A DNA stretch of 64,000 bases, taken from positions 992,001 through 1,056,000 of the forward strand of contig NZ_AP019536.1 in the NCBI RefSeq assembly GCF_018324385.1, read 5' to 3'. Of the stretch, positions 18,164 through 28,154 are shown piece after piece. Each line of letters starts with the position of its first letter. Position 1 is the first letter of the stretch. The translations under genes and the position numbers were made by a program. This stretch comes from Ferrigenium kumadai. Lineage in GTDB: Bacteria; Pseudomonadota; Gammaproteobacteria; Burkholderiales; Gallionellaceae. The notes under the pieces are model-generated. The model was given only the letters and a program-made list of their open reading frames with translations. It was not told the DNA's origin and searched no databases.

Positions 18164-18394
18164 AAGGTGATTTGACAGACAATTGCAGTGACCTGTCGTT
18201 GATTCCCTAGATGCGATGAACCCAAGGAAACGCTGCCCTATAAGCAGACTAAAAATCTGAGGGGGGCAGTTGTTATGGCAAGCTTGATGCGGCAGCTTTA
18301 TGTAAGCAAAGGGCCACTACTTCTTTGGATACTCAACGGCCGCTTTGGCCGATAACCGGCCACTCGGCGAACGGTTTTGTTTTTGACCTTTTCA
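18164..18394. other. non-coding stretch inside the bracketed cassette
   Basis: No reading frame or RNA gene is recognisable between the HxlR stop and composite repeat copy 2. It contains small inverted segments, for example around 18339-18364 (CGGCCGCTTTGGCCG). It may be degraded sequence left from insertion. Confidence 0.4.
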
Positions 18395-18459
18395 TCCCCT
18401 GTGCGCCGCCGAGTAGCGCAGGCTGGTCAGGGGATGTCGGCGAGGACTGATGAAACAAC

Positions 18460-18507
18460 TAGTCATTCGACTAAGCTGGCAAGCGACGCCAGCCAAGTCG
18501 CTGGTTA
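18460..18507 (+). repeat. 48-nt hairpin repeat, copy C
   Basis: Outer arms TAGTCA/TGGTTA (with G-U pairs), middle CGACT/AGTCG and tip GCTGGC/GCCAGC. It lies inside composite copy 2. Confidence 0.75.
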
Positions 18508-18574
18508 TGTTTGAGCGCGAAGCGCGAGTTCCGCAGCCGCCTGACCAGTCGACAACACGCCGCGTAGCGGCTTG

Positions 18575-18611
18575 TTGCGGCGGAGACTAACCTTCAGGTT
18601 ATGTCGTAGCC
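18575..18611 (+). repeat. 37-nt repeat shared with 51271-51307
   Basis: This segment, centred on the near-palindrome AACCTTCAGGTT, matches the reverse complement of 51271-51307 with two differences in 37 bases. Both copies are in non-coding DNA. Confidence 0.7.
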
Positions 18612-18794
18612 AACAACGCAGGGAACCGCGAAGCGGCGGCAAACCGGGGGCGCCTTCTTTCGGTTACCTTTCTTGGCAAGACAAGAAAGGTAACTTGCTG
18701 CCGGGCAACCCCTGGCGGTTTTGGTGTTGGGTATCGCGTGCGGTATCATGCCGCCCTTCGATTTAACTGCAGTCCGTAGCAAGGCTTTCTCTCC

Positions 18795-20741
18795 ATGACA
18801 TCCGACAACTTCCTCGATCTCCCTCCATTGTTGAGCGCGCGCGGCACGGTCACGCTGCCCGGCTCGAAGAGCATCTCCAACCGCGTGCTGCTGCTGGCGG
18901 CATTGTCCGCGGGGACGACCGAGGTGCGCGATGTGCTGCTGTCGGACGATACCGAGCGCATGCTGGACGGCTTGCGCAAGCTGGGCGTGGGCGTCGAGCA
19001 GGTGGAGTCGCATGTGTTCCGCGTGACGGGTTGCGGCGGCAATTTTCCGAATAAAGAAGCCGAGCTGTTCCTCGGCAACGCCGGTACGGCGTTCCGCCCG
19101 CTGACGGCAGCGCTGGCGCTGTCCGGCGGGCATTACACGCTGTCCGGCGTGGCACGCATGCACGAGCGGCCCATCGGCGACCTGGTGGATGCGCTGCGTG
19201 CGCTGGGCGCGAACATCGACTATCTGGACAATGAAGGCTTCCCGCCGCTGGAGATATTCCCAGCGACCTTGAGCGATGCGGCGCGCGTCAGCGTGCGCGG
19301 CGACGTGTCCAGCCAGTTCCTCACCGCGCTGCTGATGGCGCTGCCATTGCTGGATCGCGAGGTGACGGTGGAGGTGGCGGGCGAGCTGATCTCTAAACCT
19401 TATATAGAGATCACGCTGGCAATGATGAAGCGCTTCGGCGTCGAAGTTGCGCGCGATGGCTGGCGCAGCTTCACCGTTGCGGCGGGCAGTCGCTATGTTT
19501 CGCCCGGCACTGTCTATGTCGAGGGCGATGCCTCGTCGGCTTCGTATTTCCTCGCCGCGGGGGCGATCGGCGGCGGGCCGCTGCGCATCGAGGGTGTGGG
19601 CAGCGAGAGCATCCAGGGCGACGTCCGTTTCGCCGATGCGCTGGCGCTGATGGGCGCACAGATCACCATGGGGCCGAACTGGATGGAGGCGCGCGGGCCT
19701 GAGAGCGGAAAGCTCAAGGCCATCGACCTTGACTGCAACCACATTCCCGATGCGGCGATGACGCTGGCGGTGGCCGCGCTGTTCGCCGAGGGCACGACCA
19801 CGCTGCGTAACATCGCCAGCTGGCGCGTGAAGGAGACGGACCGCATCGCGGCGATGGCGACTGAACTGCGCAAGGTGGGCGCGACGATGGAGGAGGGCGC
19901 GGACTATATTCGTGTCACGCCGCCCGCGCACATCAGGCATGCGGCCATCGACACCTATGACGACCACCGCATGGCGATGTGCTTCTCGCTCGCGGCGTTC
20001 GGCACGGAAGGGATGTGCATCAACGATCCGGGTTGCGTCGCCAAGACCTTCCCCGAATACTTCTCCGCTTTCGCCGGCATGACGCAGGCTGTGCCGGTCA
20101 TCGCCATCGATGGCCCCTCCGCCTCGGGCAAGGGCACGGTGGCGCAACGCGTGGCGACTGCGCTGGGCATGCATTATCTCGACAGCGGCGCGCTGTATCG
20201 ACTCCTGGGCCTGGCGGCGCAGCGGCGCGGCGTCGCGCTGGATGCGGAAGCGCAACTGGCCAAGCTGGCCGGGCAGATCGATATCCGCTTCGAGGGGGAG
20301 GACATCTGGCTGGACGGCGTGAAGGTGGGCGACGAGTTGCGCACCGAAGAGGCGGGCTCTGCGGCCTCGAAGGTCGCCGCCCTGCACCAGGTGCGCGCGG
20401 CCCTGCTGGCCAAGCAGCGGGCCTTCCGCCGCGCGCCGGGGCTGGTGGCGGACGGGCGCGATATGGCGTCCGTGGTGTTCCCGGACTCGGTGCTGAAGAT
20501 ATTCCTGACCGCCAGCGCCGAGGCGCGCGCCGAGCGCCGCTATAAGCAGTTGAAGGAAAAAGGAATGAGTGCTAATATCGCCGCCCTTTTGCAGGATATC
20601 CGGGCGCGCGACGAGCGAGACACTCAACGTAGCGCAGCTCCGCTGCAACAGGCGCCGGGTGCGAGCCTGCTGGACACCACTGCTCTGAACATCGAGCAGG
20701 CGGTTGCCGAAGTGCTGGCGCGCTACCGGGCGAAGAAATAG
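18795..20741 (+). CDS. aroA-cmk: fused EPSP synthase / cytidylate kinase
   Basis: One 648-residue protein. Residues 1-428 are 5-enolpyruvylshikimate-3-phosphate synthase ([10 protein letters not shown] near 20, [23 protein letters not shown]), the sixth step of the shikimate route. From Met429 (20079) it is cytidylate kinase with [22 protein letters not shown] and [11 protein letters not shown]. There is no stop between the parts. The fusion is known in several betaproteobacteria, which often place cmk just before rpsA, as here. Met429 may act as an internal start, but no good binding site precedes it. Confidence 0.95.
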   Translation: MTSDNFLDLPPLLSARGTVTLPGSKSISNRVLLLAALSAGTTEVRDVLLSDDTERMLDGLRKLGVGVEQVESHVFRVTGCGGNFPNKEAELFLGNAGTAFRPLTAALALSGGHYTLSGVARMHERPIGDLVDALRALGANIDYLDNEGFPPLEIFPATLSDAARVSVRGDVSSQFLTALLMALPLLDREVTVEVAGELISKPYIEITLAMMKRFGVEVARDGWRSFTVAAGSRYVSPGTVYVEGDASSASYFLAAGAIGGGPLRIEGVGSESIQGDVRFADALALMGAQITMGPNWMEARGPESGKLKAIDLDCNHIPDAAMTLAVAALFAEGTTTLRNIASWRVKETDRIAAMATELRKVGATMEEGADYIRVTPPAHIRHAAIDTYDDHRMAMCFSLAAFGTEGMCINDPGCVAKTFPEYFSAFAGMTQAVPVIAIDGPSASGKGTVAQRVATALGMHYLDSGALYRLLGLAAQRRGVALDAEAQLAKLAGQIDIRFEGEDIWLDGVKVGDELRTEEAGSAASKVAALHQVRAALLAKQRAFRRAPGLVADGRDMASVVFPDSVLKIFLTASAEARAERRYKQLKEKGMSANIAALLQDIRARDERDTQRSAAPLQQAPGASLLDTTALNIEQAVAEVLARYRAKK

Positions 20742-20819
20742 GCCCCGTCGGACTCTCCGTCTTTCGGGATCGTCAACCAACCCTCTGCGTGAGCAGAAAT
20801 TTTATCTTAGGTGTATCCG

Positions 20820-22538
20820 ATGAACGCAACCGCAACTGCAGCCGCTGTACAAAATCCCGATAGTTTTGCCGCTATGTTCGAAGAAAGCTTGACGCGCAAG
20901 GAAATGCGCGCGGGCGAACTGATCACCGCACAAGTCGTGCGCGTCGATCACAACGTGGTGGTCGTTAATGCCGGACTGAAGTCCGAAAGTTTGATTCCGG
21001 TCGAGGAATTCCTCGACGACAAGGGCGCGCTGGAAGTTGCGGCTGGTGATTTCGTCACCGTCGCGATCGAGTCGCTGGAAAACGGTTATGGCGAGACCAA
21101 GCTGTCGCGCGAAAAGGCCAAGCGTCTGGCCGCATGGCACGATCTGGAAGTGGCCATGGAAGAAGGCAAGATCGTCGAAGGCTTCGTCAGCGGCAAGGTC
21201 AAGGGTGGCCTGACCGCGATGGTCAACGGCATCCGCGCGTTCCTGCCGGGTTCCCTGGTGGACATCCGTCCGGTCAAGGACACCACTCCGTACGAAAACA
21301 AGACCATGGAGCTGAAGGTCATCAAGCTGGACCGCAAGCGCAACAACGTGGTTGTTTCCCGCCGCGCAGTGCTGGAAGAGACTATGGGTGCCGACCGTGA
21401 AGCGATCATGGAAAACCTCAAGGAAGGCGCGATCGTCAAGGGCGTGGTCAAGAACATCACTGACTACGGTGCATTCGTTGATCTGGGCGGTATCGACGGC
21501 CTGCTGCACATCACCGACCTGGCATGGCGCCGCGTCAAGCACCCGTCCGAGGTGCTGTCCGTTGGCGACGAAGTCGAAGCCAAGATCCTCAAGTTCGACC
21601 AGGAGAAGAACCGCGTTTCCCTGGGCATCAAGCAGATGGGCGACGATCCGTGGAACGGCCTCGCACGCCGCTACCCGCAAGGCACCCGCCTGTTCGGCAA
21701 GGTGACCAACCTGACCGACTACGGTGCATTCGTTGAGATCGAGCAAGGCATCGAAGGTCTGGTGCACGTGTCCGAAATGGATTGGACCAACAAGAACGTT
21801 CATCCGTCCAAGGTCGTTTCTCTGGGCGACGAAGTGGAAGTGATGATCCTCGAGATCGACGAGCAACGCCGCCGTATCTCCCTGGGCATGAAGCAGTGCC
21901 AGTCCAATCCTTGGGACGACTTCGCTGCCAACCACAAGAAGGGCGACAAGGTTAAGGGCCAGATCAAGTCCATCACCGACTTCGGCGTGTTCATCGGCCT
22001 GGAAGGCGGCATCGACGGTCTGGTTCACCTGTCCGACCTGTCCTGGAGCCAGCCTGGCGAAGAAATGGTGCGCAACTACAAGAAGGGCGACGAAGTCGAA
22101 GCCGTGGTTCTGGCGATCGACGTGGAGCGCGAGCGCATCTCCCTGGGTATCAAGCAACTGGAAGGTGATCCGTTCGGCGGTTTCGTTTCCGGCAATGAGA
22201 AGGGCGCAGTGGTCACCGGTACCGTGAAGTCTCTGGATGCCAAGGGTGCTGTGATCGCGCTGGAAGGCGACGTCGAAGCCTATCTGAAGGCTTCCGAAGT
22301 TTCCGCCGACCGCGTCGAAGACATCCGCAACCACCTGAAGGAAGGCGACAGCGTCACCGCCGTCATCATCAACGTGGATCGCAAGAACCGCGGCATCAAC
22401 CTGTCGATCAAGGCCCTCAACAAGGCTGAAGAATCGGCTGCGATGCAGAAGTTCTCCGCTGAAAGCAACGCCAGTGCGGGTACCACCAACCTGGGCGCCT
22501 TGCTGAAGGCCAAGATGAGCGGCGGCAAGAGCGAATAA
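20820..22538 (+). CDS. rpsA: 30S ribosomal protein S1
   Basis: Binds mRNA on the small ribosomal subunit. It is 572 residues with six S1 RNA-binding repeats; repeats 3-6 are the most alike ([20 protein letters not shown] and related). ATG 20820 is chosen over GTG 20811. As in other proteobacteria the ribosome site is weak (only TAGGTG), which fits S1 control of its own translation. Fewer rare codons than its neighbours are seen by eye. Followed by ihfB after 15 bases, the standard order. Confidence 0.97.
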   Translation: MNATATAAAVQNPDSFAAMFEESLTRKEMRAGELITAQVVRVDHNVVVVNAGLKSESLIPVEEFLDDKGALEVAAGDFVTVAIESLENGYGETKLSREKAKRLAAWHDLEVAMEEGKIVEGFVSGKVKGGLTAMVNGIRAFLPGSLVDIRPVKDTTPYENKTMELKVIKLDRKRNNVVVSRRAVLEETMGADREAIMENLKEGAIVKGVVKNITDYGAFVDLGGIDGLLHITDLAWRRVKHPSEVLSVGDEVEAKILKFDQEKNRVSLGIKQMGDDPWNGLARRYPQGTRLFGKVTNLTDYGAFVEIEQGIEGLVHVSEMDWTNKNVHPSKVVSLGDEVEVMILEIDEQRRRISLGMKQCQSNPWDDFAANHKKGDKVKGQIKSITDFGVFIGLEGGIDGLVHLSDLSWSQPGEEMVRNYKKGDEVEAVVLAIDVERERISLGIKQLEGDPFGGFVSGNEKGAVVTGTVKSLDAKGAVIALEGDVEAYLKASEVSADRVEDIRNHLKEGDSVTAVIINVDRKNRGINLSIKALNKAEESAAMQKFSAESNASAGTTNLGALLKAKMSGGKSE

Positions 22539-22553
22539 GGTCGGAGTTAAGTC

Positions 22554-22841
22554 ATGACTCGTTCCGATCTCATTGCCCGCTTGGCGGAGCTGCATCCGCA
22601 GCTGCTGGCCAAGGATGCAGAGTATGCCGTCAAGGTGATTCTGGACACGTTGTCCGCCACGCTCGCGCGCGGCGGGCGCGTCGAGATTCGCGGTTTCGGC
22701 AGCTTCGGCCTGAACTACCGTCCGCCGCGTCAGGGGCGCAACCCCAAGACCGGCGACAAGGTGAAGGTTCCGGCCAAGTATGTGCCGCATTTCAAGGCGG
22801 GCAAGGAGTTGCGGGAGCGGGTCAGCGACCACGAATCCTGA
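22554..22841 (+). CDS. ihfB: integration host factor beta subunit
   Basis: A 95-residue DNA-bending protein of the HU/IHF fold, with the DNA-contacting arm [28 protein letters not shown]. It forms a heterodimer with IhfA and acts in recombination, replication and promoter architecture. GGAG before the ATG. It sits directly after rpsA and before a terminator, so it is probably transcribed with rpsA. Confidence 0.95.
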   Translation: MTRSDLIARLAELHPQLLAKDAEYAVKVILDTLSATLARGGRVEIRGFGSFGLNYRPPRQGRNPKTGDKVKVPAKYVPHFKAGKELRERVSDHES

Positions 22842-22863
22842 TTTTGAGCTGAAGCAGTTCGAG

Positions 22864-22899
22864 TGGCGGCATATCGCAAGGTATCGCCGCCATTTTCTT
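22864..22899 (+). terminator. rho-independent terminator after ihfB
   Basis: TGGCGGC (22864-22870) pairs with GCCGCCA (22886-22892), with further ATA/TAT pairing inside and a TTTTC tail. It closes the rpsA-ihfB unit. Confidence 0.75.
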
Positions 22900-22945
22900 G
22901 TCTGTTCGTGTTATCTTTAGCCCGATTTTTCGCGGATGAATAACG

Positions 22946-23242
22946 ATGCGTTATCTTAATTGGCTGTTGCGTGCGGTGCTGTTCGTGATCCTGCTGGGAT
23001 TCGCGATCAAGAACGATCAACCGGTCGCATTGCGCTATTTTTTCGGCTATGAGTGGCACTCATCGCTGGTGGTTGTATTGCTGGTCTTTTTTGCCGCCGG
23101 TGCGGCGGTCGGCGTGCTGGCCATGTTCGCCAATGTCTTGCAACAGCGCCGCGAGATCGCGCGCCTGAAGCGCGATATCCGCGTCAAGAACACACTCGCC
23201 GGTGTCGGCGAGACGCAGCAAACACCTATTCAACCTTCCTGA
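22946..23242 (+). CDS. lapA: LapA-domain inner-membrane protein
   Basis: A 98-residue protein with two membrane helices (about 8-22 and 40-62) and a basic coiled C-terminal tail (QQRREIARLKRDIRVKN), matching LapA (DUF1049). In E. coli LapA works with LapB in controlling LPS amount. It is placed 14 bases before lapB, which supports the call. Confidence 0.88.
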   Translation: MRYLNWLLRAVLFVILLGFAIKNDQPVALRYFFGYEWHSSLVVVLLVFFAAGAAVGVLAMFANVLQQRREIARLKRDIRVKNTLAGVGETQQTPIQPS

Positions 23243-23256
23243 CAGATTTTTCAAGT

Positions 23257-24432
23257 ATGGAGTTCGAACCCTGGATGCTGCTGGTCTTCCCGTTGTTTTT
23301 CGGGATGGGCTGGCTGGCGGCCCGCATCGACATCAAGGACCTGCTCTCGGAATCGCATGCGCTGCCGCAATCGTATTTCCAGGGGCTGAACTTCCTGCTC
23401 AACGAGCAGCAGGACAAGGCCATCGAGGCCTTCATCGAAGTGGTCAAGGTCGATCCGCAGACCGTCGAGCTGCACTTCGCGCTGGGCAGCCTGTTCCGCC
23501 GGCGCGGCGAAGTGGATCGCGCGCTGCGCATGCACCACAATCTGGTGGACCGCGCCGACTTGGACAACGACAAGCGCCAGCAGGCGATCTTCGAGTTGGC
23601 GCAGGACTACCTGAAGGCCGGCATTCTCGATCGCGCCGAGACCCTGTTCCGCGAACTGGAGAAAACGCCGTATGGCAAACCGTCGCTGGAATTCCTGCTG
23701 GAGCTGTTCCAGAAGGAACACGACTGGCTCAAGGCGATCGAGGTCGCTCAACGCCTGTCCGTAGTGTCCGGCGAATCGCATGGCAAGCAGGCGTCCTTTT
23801 TCTATTGCGAGCTCGCGAGCGACGAGATCGCCGCGGGAGATGCGGCTGCGGCCCGCGCCCATCTGCAGCAGGCTTTGGAGGTTTGTCCCGAGGCGGTGCG
23901 TGCCAGCATGATGCTGGGCGACCTGGCTGCAGGCGAGGGCAAGCTGGAAGAGGCCATCGCCATCTGGAAGAACGTCGAGGCGCAGGATGCGCAATATCTG
24001 CCGCTGGTGGCGGAGCGTTTGCTGAACGCTTATCGTGATCTTGAGCGGGAGGCCGAAGGCATCGCACTGTTGCGCGGCTATCTGACCAAATACCACTCGG
24101 TGGACCTGATGAACGTGGTGTTCGACGGCGTGCTGAAGAACGAAGGTTCGTCCGCGGCGTACCAGCTGGTGCGTGAAGAACTGCAGCGCAATCCGACCTT
24201 GATCGGGCTGGACAAGCTGCTCGAAGCCAGATTGCTGGAAGTGCCGATGGAGCGTCGCGCCGATGTCGAACTGGTGAAGGACCTGGTGCACAAACGCACG
24301 CGCAACCTGGCGTCGTACCATTGCGGCCACTGCGGTTTCAAGGCGCGCCAGTTCTACTGGCATTGCCCGGCCTGCCAGGCCTGGGACAGTTACCCGCCGC
24401 GACGCACCGAAGAAACAGGAATACAAATATGA
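23257..24432 (+). CDS. lapB: LPS assembly/regulation protein LapB
   Basis: A 391-residue inner-membrane-anchored TPR protein. It has an N-terminal helix ([18 protein letters not shown]), TPR repeats over about 40-340 and a C-terminal rubredoxin-like metal site, Cys356, Cys359, Cys370, Cys373. In E. coli it hands LpxC to the protease FtsH and so limits LPS synthesis. ATG 23257 is chosen; the frame extends upstream into lapA without family match. Overlaps pyrF as ATGA. Confidence 0.95.
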   Translation: MEFEPWMLLVFPLFFGMGWLAARIDIKDLLSESHALPQSYFQGLNFLLNEQQDKAIEAFIEVVKVDPQTVELHFALGSLFRRRGEVDRALRMHHNLVDRADLDNDKRQQAIFELAQDYLKAGILDRAETLFRELEKTPYGKPSLEFLLELFQKEHDWLKAIEVAQRLSVVSGESHGKQASFFYCELASDEIAAGDAAAARAHLQQALEVCPEAVRASMMLGDLAAGEGKLEEAIAIWKNVEAQDAQYLPLVAERLLNAYRDLEREAEGIALLRGYLTKYHSVDLMNVVFDGVLKNEGSSAAYQLVREELQRNPTLIGLDKLLEARLLEVPMERRADVELVKDLVHKRTRNLASYHCGHCGFKARQFYWHCPACQAWDSYPPRRTEETGIQI

Positions 24433-25142
24433 ACGACCCGAAAATCATCATCGCCCTCGACTATGCCGAGGCCGCACCGGCATTGGCTCTGGCCGACCGG
24501 CTGCAACCCTCGCAGTGCCGCCTGAAGGTCGGCAAGGAACTGTTCACCGCCACCGGACCTGCTCTGCTGGAGCAGCTGATGAAGCGCGGTTTCGAGATAT
24601 TCCTCGACCTGAAATTCCACGATATCCCGAACACCACCGCGCAGGCATGCAAGGCCGCCGCGAGCCTCGGCGTGTGGATGGTCAACGTGCATGCGTTGGG
24701 CGGGCGCAAGATGCTGGAGGCGGCGCGTGAGGCGGTCGCGAACAGCGCACACCAGCCCAAGCTGATCGCCGTGACCATGCTCACCAGCATGGCGCAGGAG
24801 GACCTTGCAGACATCGGCATCGCGGCGACACCGGCAGAGATGGTGCTGCGCCTGGCGACCCTGGCGCGCGACAGCGGACTGGACGGCGTGGTGTGCTCGG
24901 CGCAGGAAGCCGCGATGTTGCGCCAGCGTTGCGGCAGCGAATTCTGCCTGGTGACGCCGGGCATCCGTCCCGCACAGGCCAGCCTCGACGATCAGTCGCG
25001 CGTGATGACGCCACAGGCCGCGCTTCAGGCAGGCTCCAGCTATCTGGTGATCGGGCGTCCCATCACCAAGGCGGCAGATCCCTTGCAGGCCTTGCTGGCG
25101 ATCAATCAGGAAATCGTAGGGGCGCGATTCATCGCGCCCTGA
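24429..25142 (+). CDS. pyrF: orotidine 5'-phosphate decarboxylase
   Basis: Makes UMP from OMP in pyrimidine synthesis. The 237-residue protein has the catalytic D60-x-K62-x2-D65 set in [11 protein letters not shown] and the phosphate-site segments VTPGIRP and [12 protein letters not shown]. The ATG overlaps the lapB stop (ATGA). The last codons, for GARFIAP, lie inside a 24-base palindrome that also occurs after hldE1, so the C-terminal tail seems to come from a repeat inserted into the 3' end. Confidence 0.95.
   Translation: MNDPKIIIALDYAEAAPALALADRLQPSQCRLKVGKELFTATGPALLEQLMKRGFEIFLDLKFHDIPNTTAQACKAAASLGVWMVNVHALGGRKMLEAAREAVANSAHQPKLIAVTMLTSMAQEDLADIGIAATPAEMVLRLATLARDSGLDGVVCSAQEAAMLRQRCGSEFCLVTPGIRPAQASLDDQSRVMTPQAALQAGSSYLVIGRPITKAADPLQALLAINQEIVGARFIAP
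25116..25139 (+). repeat. 24-nt palindromic repeat, copy 1 (within pyrF)
   Basis: Identical to 26126-26149. The core GGGCGCGAT pairs with ATCGCGCCC around a TC-type centre. This copy is in frame and encodes the last residues of PyrF; the TGA stop follows it directly. Confidence 0.8.
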
Positions 25143-25187
25143 AACCATCGCAATGGAATCGAATAATAAGAAAACCGGAGGGCAGGC

Positions 25188-26129
25188 ATGACCGCGTTGC
25201 CAACATTCGAAAAGGCAAAAATATTGGTAGTCGGCGACGTGATGCTGGACCGTTACTGGTTCGGCGATGTGAGCCGCATCTCGCCGGAAGCGCCGGTGCC
25301 GGTGTTGAAGGTGAGCAAAGTGGAAGAGCGTCCCGGCGGCGCAGCCAACGTGGCGCGCAACATCGCCGCGCTGGGGGCGCATTGCACATTGCTCTCGGTG
25401 GTCGGTGCGGACGAGGCGGGTGACTGCCTGCAACGGCTGCTGACCGAGCAGGGTAAGGTGACCGCGATGCTGCACCGCGACGACACCATCTCGACCACGA
25501 TCAAGCTGCGTGCTGTTGCGCGGCAACAGCAACTGCTGCGCATCGATTTCGAGACGTCACCCAGCCATGAAGTGCTGAACGCGAAGCTCGCGGATTTCCG
25601 CGCCAAGTTGGCGGGCGCCGATGTGGTGGTGTTGTCCGATTACGGCAAGGGCGGCTTGGCGCACATCGCCGAGATGATCCGGTTGGCGCGAGCAGCGGGC
25701 AAGCCGGTGCTGGTCGACCCCAAGGGCGACGACTACGCGCGTTATCGCGGCGCGACGTTGCTCACCCCCAATCGCAGCGAATTCCGCGAGGTGGCAGGCA
25801 GCTGGAAGAGCGAGGACGATCTCACTGCCAGGGCCGAAAATCTGCGCAAGGAACTGGAGCTCGACGCGCTGCTGGTGACGCGCAGCGAAGAAGGCATGAG
25901 CCTGTACCGCGCCGGCGGTGCGCTGCACGAGCCGACGCAGACACGCGAAGTGTTCGACGTCAGCGGCGCGGGTGACACCGTGATCGCCACGCTGGCGGTG
26001 ATGCTTGCGACCGGTGAGGGCTTGCCGGAGGCGATGCGCATCGCCAACCGCGCGGCGGGCATCGTGGTGGGCAAGCTGGGGACGGCGGTCGTCAGCCGTG
26101 ATGAGATCATTCAAGACATGGGGTTGTAG
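25188..26129 (+). CDS. hldE1: D-glycero-beta-D-manno-heptose-7-phosphate kinase
   Basis: First half of the classical HldE, here a separate 313-residue protein. Phosphorylates heptose 7-phosphate at C1 for LPS inner-core heptose. PfkB fold: VVGDVMLDRYWFGDVSRISPEAPVPV at the N terminus includes the sugar-binding Asp, ERPGGAANVARNI follows, and the ATP site with catalytic Asp is FDVSGAGDTVIAT near 260-272. GGAGG before the ATG. The stop codon TAG is formed by the first bases of a palindromic repeat. The adenylyltransferase half is not in this window. Confidence 0.93.
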   Translation: MTALPTFEKAKILVVGDVMLDRYWFGDVSRISPEAPVPVLKVSKVEERPGGAANVARNIAALGAHCTLLSVVGADEAGDCLQRLLTEQGKVTAMLHRDDTISTTIKLRAVARQQQLLRIDFETSPSHEVLNAKLADFRAKLAGADVVVLSDYGKGGLAHIAEMIRLARAAGKPVLVDPKGDDYARYRGATLLTPNRSEFREVAGSWKSEDDLTARAENLRKELELDALLVTRSEEGMSLYRAGGALHEPTQTREVFDVSGAGDTVIATLAVMLATGEGLPEAMRIANRAAGIVVGKLGTAVVSRDEIIQDMGL

Positions 26130-26156
26130 GGGCGCGATTCATCGCGCCCATTTTTT
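26126..26156 (+). terminator. palindromic repeat copy 2 acting as terminator
   Basis: Bases 26126-26149 are identical to the repeat in pyrF. Here the hairpin (GGGCGCGAT / ATCGCGCCC) is followed by ATTTTTT, a good rho-independent terminator. Its GTAG supplies the hldE1 stop. Confidence 0.7.
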
Positions 26157-26182
26157 GGTGCATCGGGCGCGATGGCTCTGCA

Positions 26183-26230
26183 TAGCCATTCCACTAATCC
26201 ATCAAAAAACGATGGATAAGTGGCTGGTTA
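26183..26230 (+). repeat. 48-nt hairpin repeat, copy B
   Basis: Outer arms TAGCCA/TGGTTA, middle arms CCACT/AGTGG and tip ATCCATC/GATGGAT. Relative to the other copies both members of one middle pair are changed, keeping the stem. It lies between hldE1 and hldD. Confidence 0.75.
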
Positions 26231-26266
26231 ATCGCGCTTCTACGGTTGAATTTTAGAGGGGATGTC

Positions 26267-27265
26267 ATGTATTACATCGTCACCGGCGCTGCCGGCTTTA
26301 TTGGTTCCAACCTCGTCAAAGCGCTCAACGAGCGCGGCGAGAACAACATTATCGCGGTGGACAATCTCAAGCGCGCCGACAAGTTCAAGAATTTGGTGGA
26401 TTGCGAGATCGCCGACTATCTCGATAAGCAAGATTTCCTGAAGAAACTGCAGGATGGTTTCTTCGACGGTCTGGTGAGCGCGGTGCTGCACCAGGGCGCG
26501 TGTTCCGACACCATGGAGACGGACGGCCGATACATGATGGAGAACAATTACCAGTACACACTGGAGTTGCTGAACTACTGCCAGAACGAGGAGGTGCCGT
26601 TCCTCTATGCTTCGTCCGCCTCGGTATACGGGGGCGGCGGCGTGTTCAAGGAGAGCCGCGAATACGAGTCGCCGTTGAACGTGTATGCCTATTCCAAGTT
26701 CCTGTTCGACCAGGTCGTGCGCCGCCGCTGGCACAAGCGCAGCGCGCAGATCGTCGGTCTGCGTTACTTCAATGTGTACGGTCCGCGCGAACAGCACAAG
26801 GGGCGTATGGCTTCGGTCGCCTACCACTTCTTCAACCAGTATCGCGCCGAGGGGCGCGTGCGTCTGTTCGAGGGCTGCGACGGCTACGCCAACGGCGGAC
26901 AGCTGCGCGACTTCGTCTCGATCGAGGACGTGGTCAAGGTGAACATGTATTTCCTCGACAACCCGCACAGATCCGGCATCTTCAATCTCGGCACCGGTCT
27001 GGCACAGAGCTTCAACGACGTAGCCGTGGCGACCGTCAACACTCTGCGCCAGGCCGAAGGTAAGCCGGCGCTGAGCCTCGCCGAGCTGCAGCAGCAGGAA
27101 CTGATCAGCTACATTCCGTTCCCCGATGCCTTGCGCGGCAAGTACCAGAGCTATACGCAGGCCGACATCGGAGCGCTGCGCAATGCGGGGTATGCCGAGC
27201 CGTTCCTGAGCGTAGAGCAGGGCGTGGCGCGCTACGTGGAACAGATGCTCAAGGCTGCTTCCTGA
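26267..27265 (+). CDS. hldD: ADP-glyceromanno-heptose 6-epimerase
   Basis: Converts ADP-D,D-heptose to ADP-L,D-heptose for the LPS core. It is a 332-residue extended [12 protein letters not shown] at 7-15, [12 protein letters not shown], the catalytic Tyr-x3-Lys in [10 protein letters not shown] and the sugar-nucleotide segment [11 protein letters not shown] 26267 has AGAGGGGATG upstream and gives the family N terminus, better than the in-frame TTG at 26246. It is one base ahead of cysM. Together with hldE1 and lapAB it makes this an LPS-centred region. Confidence 0.96.
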   Translation: MYYIVTGAAGFIGSNLVKALNERGENNIIAVDNLKRADKFKNLVDCEIADYLDKQDFLKKLQDGFFDGLVSAVLHQGACSDTMETDGRYMMENNYQYTLELLNYCQNEEVPFLYASSASVYGGGGVFKESREYESPLNVYAYSKFLFDQVVRRRWHKRSAQIVGLRYFNVYGPREQHKGRMASVAYHFFNQYRAEGRVRLFEGCDGYANGGQLRDFVSIEDVVKVNMYFLDNPHRSGIFNLGTGLAQSFNDVAVATVNTLRQAEGKPALSLAELQQQELISYIPFPDALRGKYQSYTQADIGALRNAGYAEPFLSVEQGVARYVEQMLKAAS

Positions 27266-27266
27266 G

Positions 27267-28154
27267 ATGTACCCGTCCATAGAAGACTTTGTCGGCAACA
27301 CGCCGCTGGTCAGGCTCAAGCGCATTCCCGGCGAAACTTCCAATGTCATTCTGGCGAAGCTGGAAGGCAACAATCCCGCCGGCTCGGTGAAGGACCGGCC
27401 CGCGCTGTCGATGATCACACATGCCGAAGCGCGCGGTGACATCAAGCCGGGAGACACCCTGATCGAGGCGACTTCCGGCAACACCGGTATCGCGCTGGCG
27501 ATGGCCGCGGCGATGCGCGGTTACAAGATGATCCTGGTGATGCCTGAGAATCAGAGTGTGGAACGCCGCCAGACCATGCGCGCGTTCGGCGCAGAACTGG
27601 TGCTGACGCCGAAGGAAGGCAGCATGGAACTGGCGCGTGACACGGCGGAGCATCTGCGCGACGCCGGGCGAGGCATCATCCTCGACCAGTTCGCCAACCT
27701 TGACAATCCGCTGGCGCACTACGAGGGCACCGCGCCGGAGATCTGGCGCGACACGCAGGGCCGGCTCACGCACTTCGTCAGCAGCATGGGCACCACCGGT
27801 ACCATCATGGGCTGCGCGCGTTTCTTCAAGGAACAGAATCCGAACATCCAGATCGTCGGCGTGCAGCCGGAAGAGGGGGCGCAGATCCCCGGCATCCGCA
27901 AGTGGCCCGAGGCTTATCTGCCGAAAATCTACAGTCCGAAGAATGTGGACAAGCTCGAATACGTCAGCCAAACGGATGCGGAAGAGATGACGCGCCGCCT
28001 GGCGCGCGAGGAGGGCATCTTCTGCGGCATCTCGTCCGGCGGCGCGTTGAGTGCCGCGCTGCGCATCTCGCAGCAGGTCGAGAATGCGGTGATCGCCTTC
28101 ATCGTGTGCGACCGCGGCGATCGTTATCTCTCCACCGGCGTGTTCCCCGCATGA
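27267..28154 (+). CDS. cysM: cysteine synthase B
   Basis: PLP enzyme that makes cysteine from O-acetylserine and sulfide or thiosulfate. It is 295 residues with the PLP Lys42 in NPAGSVKDRPA and the substrate loop EATSGNTGIALA. The RLAREEGIFCGISSGG segment supports CysM over CysK. It begins one base after the hldD stop and overlaps the next small gene as ATGA, so it belongs to the same transcript. Confidence 0.94.
   Translation: MYPSIEDFVGNTPLVRLKRIPGETSNVILAKLEGNNPAGSVKDRPALSMITHAEARGDIKPGDTLIEATSGNTGIALAMAAAMRGYKMILVMPENQSVERRQTMRAFGAELVLTPKEGSMELARDTAEHLRDAGRGIILDQFANLDNPLAHYEGTAPEIWRDTQGRLTHFVSSMGTTGTIMGCARFFKEQNPNIQIVGVQPEEGAQIPGIRKWPEAYLPKIYSPKNVDKLEYVSQTDAEEMTRRLAREEGIFCGISSGGALSAALRISQQVENAVIAFIVCDRGDRYLSTGVFPA

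Larger units (their letters stand above)
18396..18725 (-). repeat. composite repeat, copy 2 (inverted)
   Basis: Reverse-complement relative of copy 1, with the same order read on the minus strand: GC-rich block and 13-bp perfect stem (18663-18675 with 18682-18694), GGTTTGCCGCC linker, CTGCGGAACTCGCGC, hairpin C and the CCCCTG...CAGGGG block. The main stem has different bases from copies 1 and 3 but remains perfectly paired. With copy 1 it brackets the HxlR, SDR and oxidoreductase genes. It ends about 70 bases before aroA-cmk. Confidence 0.75.

Noticed and set aside
18225-18275. A tRNA-like fold around CAGACTAAAAATCTG
   Set aside because: An anticodon-like stem is visible but no acceptor, D or T arm could be found.
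15042-18507. A CRISPR array formed by the recurring hairpins
   Set aside because: Spacing is irregular, orientation is mixed, there are no short unique spacers and no cas genes.
18594-20780. A 728-codon minus-strand frame
   Set aside because: Antisense to aroA-cmk, with composition of a shadow frame in GC-rich DNA.
20802-22832. A 676-codon minus-strand frame
   Set aside because: It lies antisense to rpsA and ihfB, with no ribosome site and no recognisable domain. The rpsA frame is certain.
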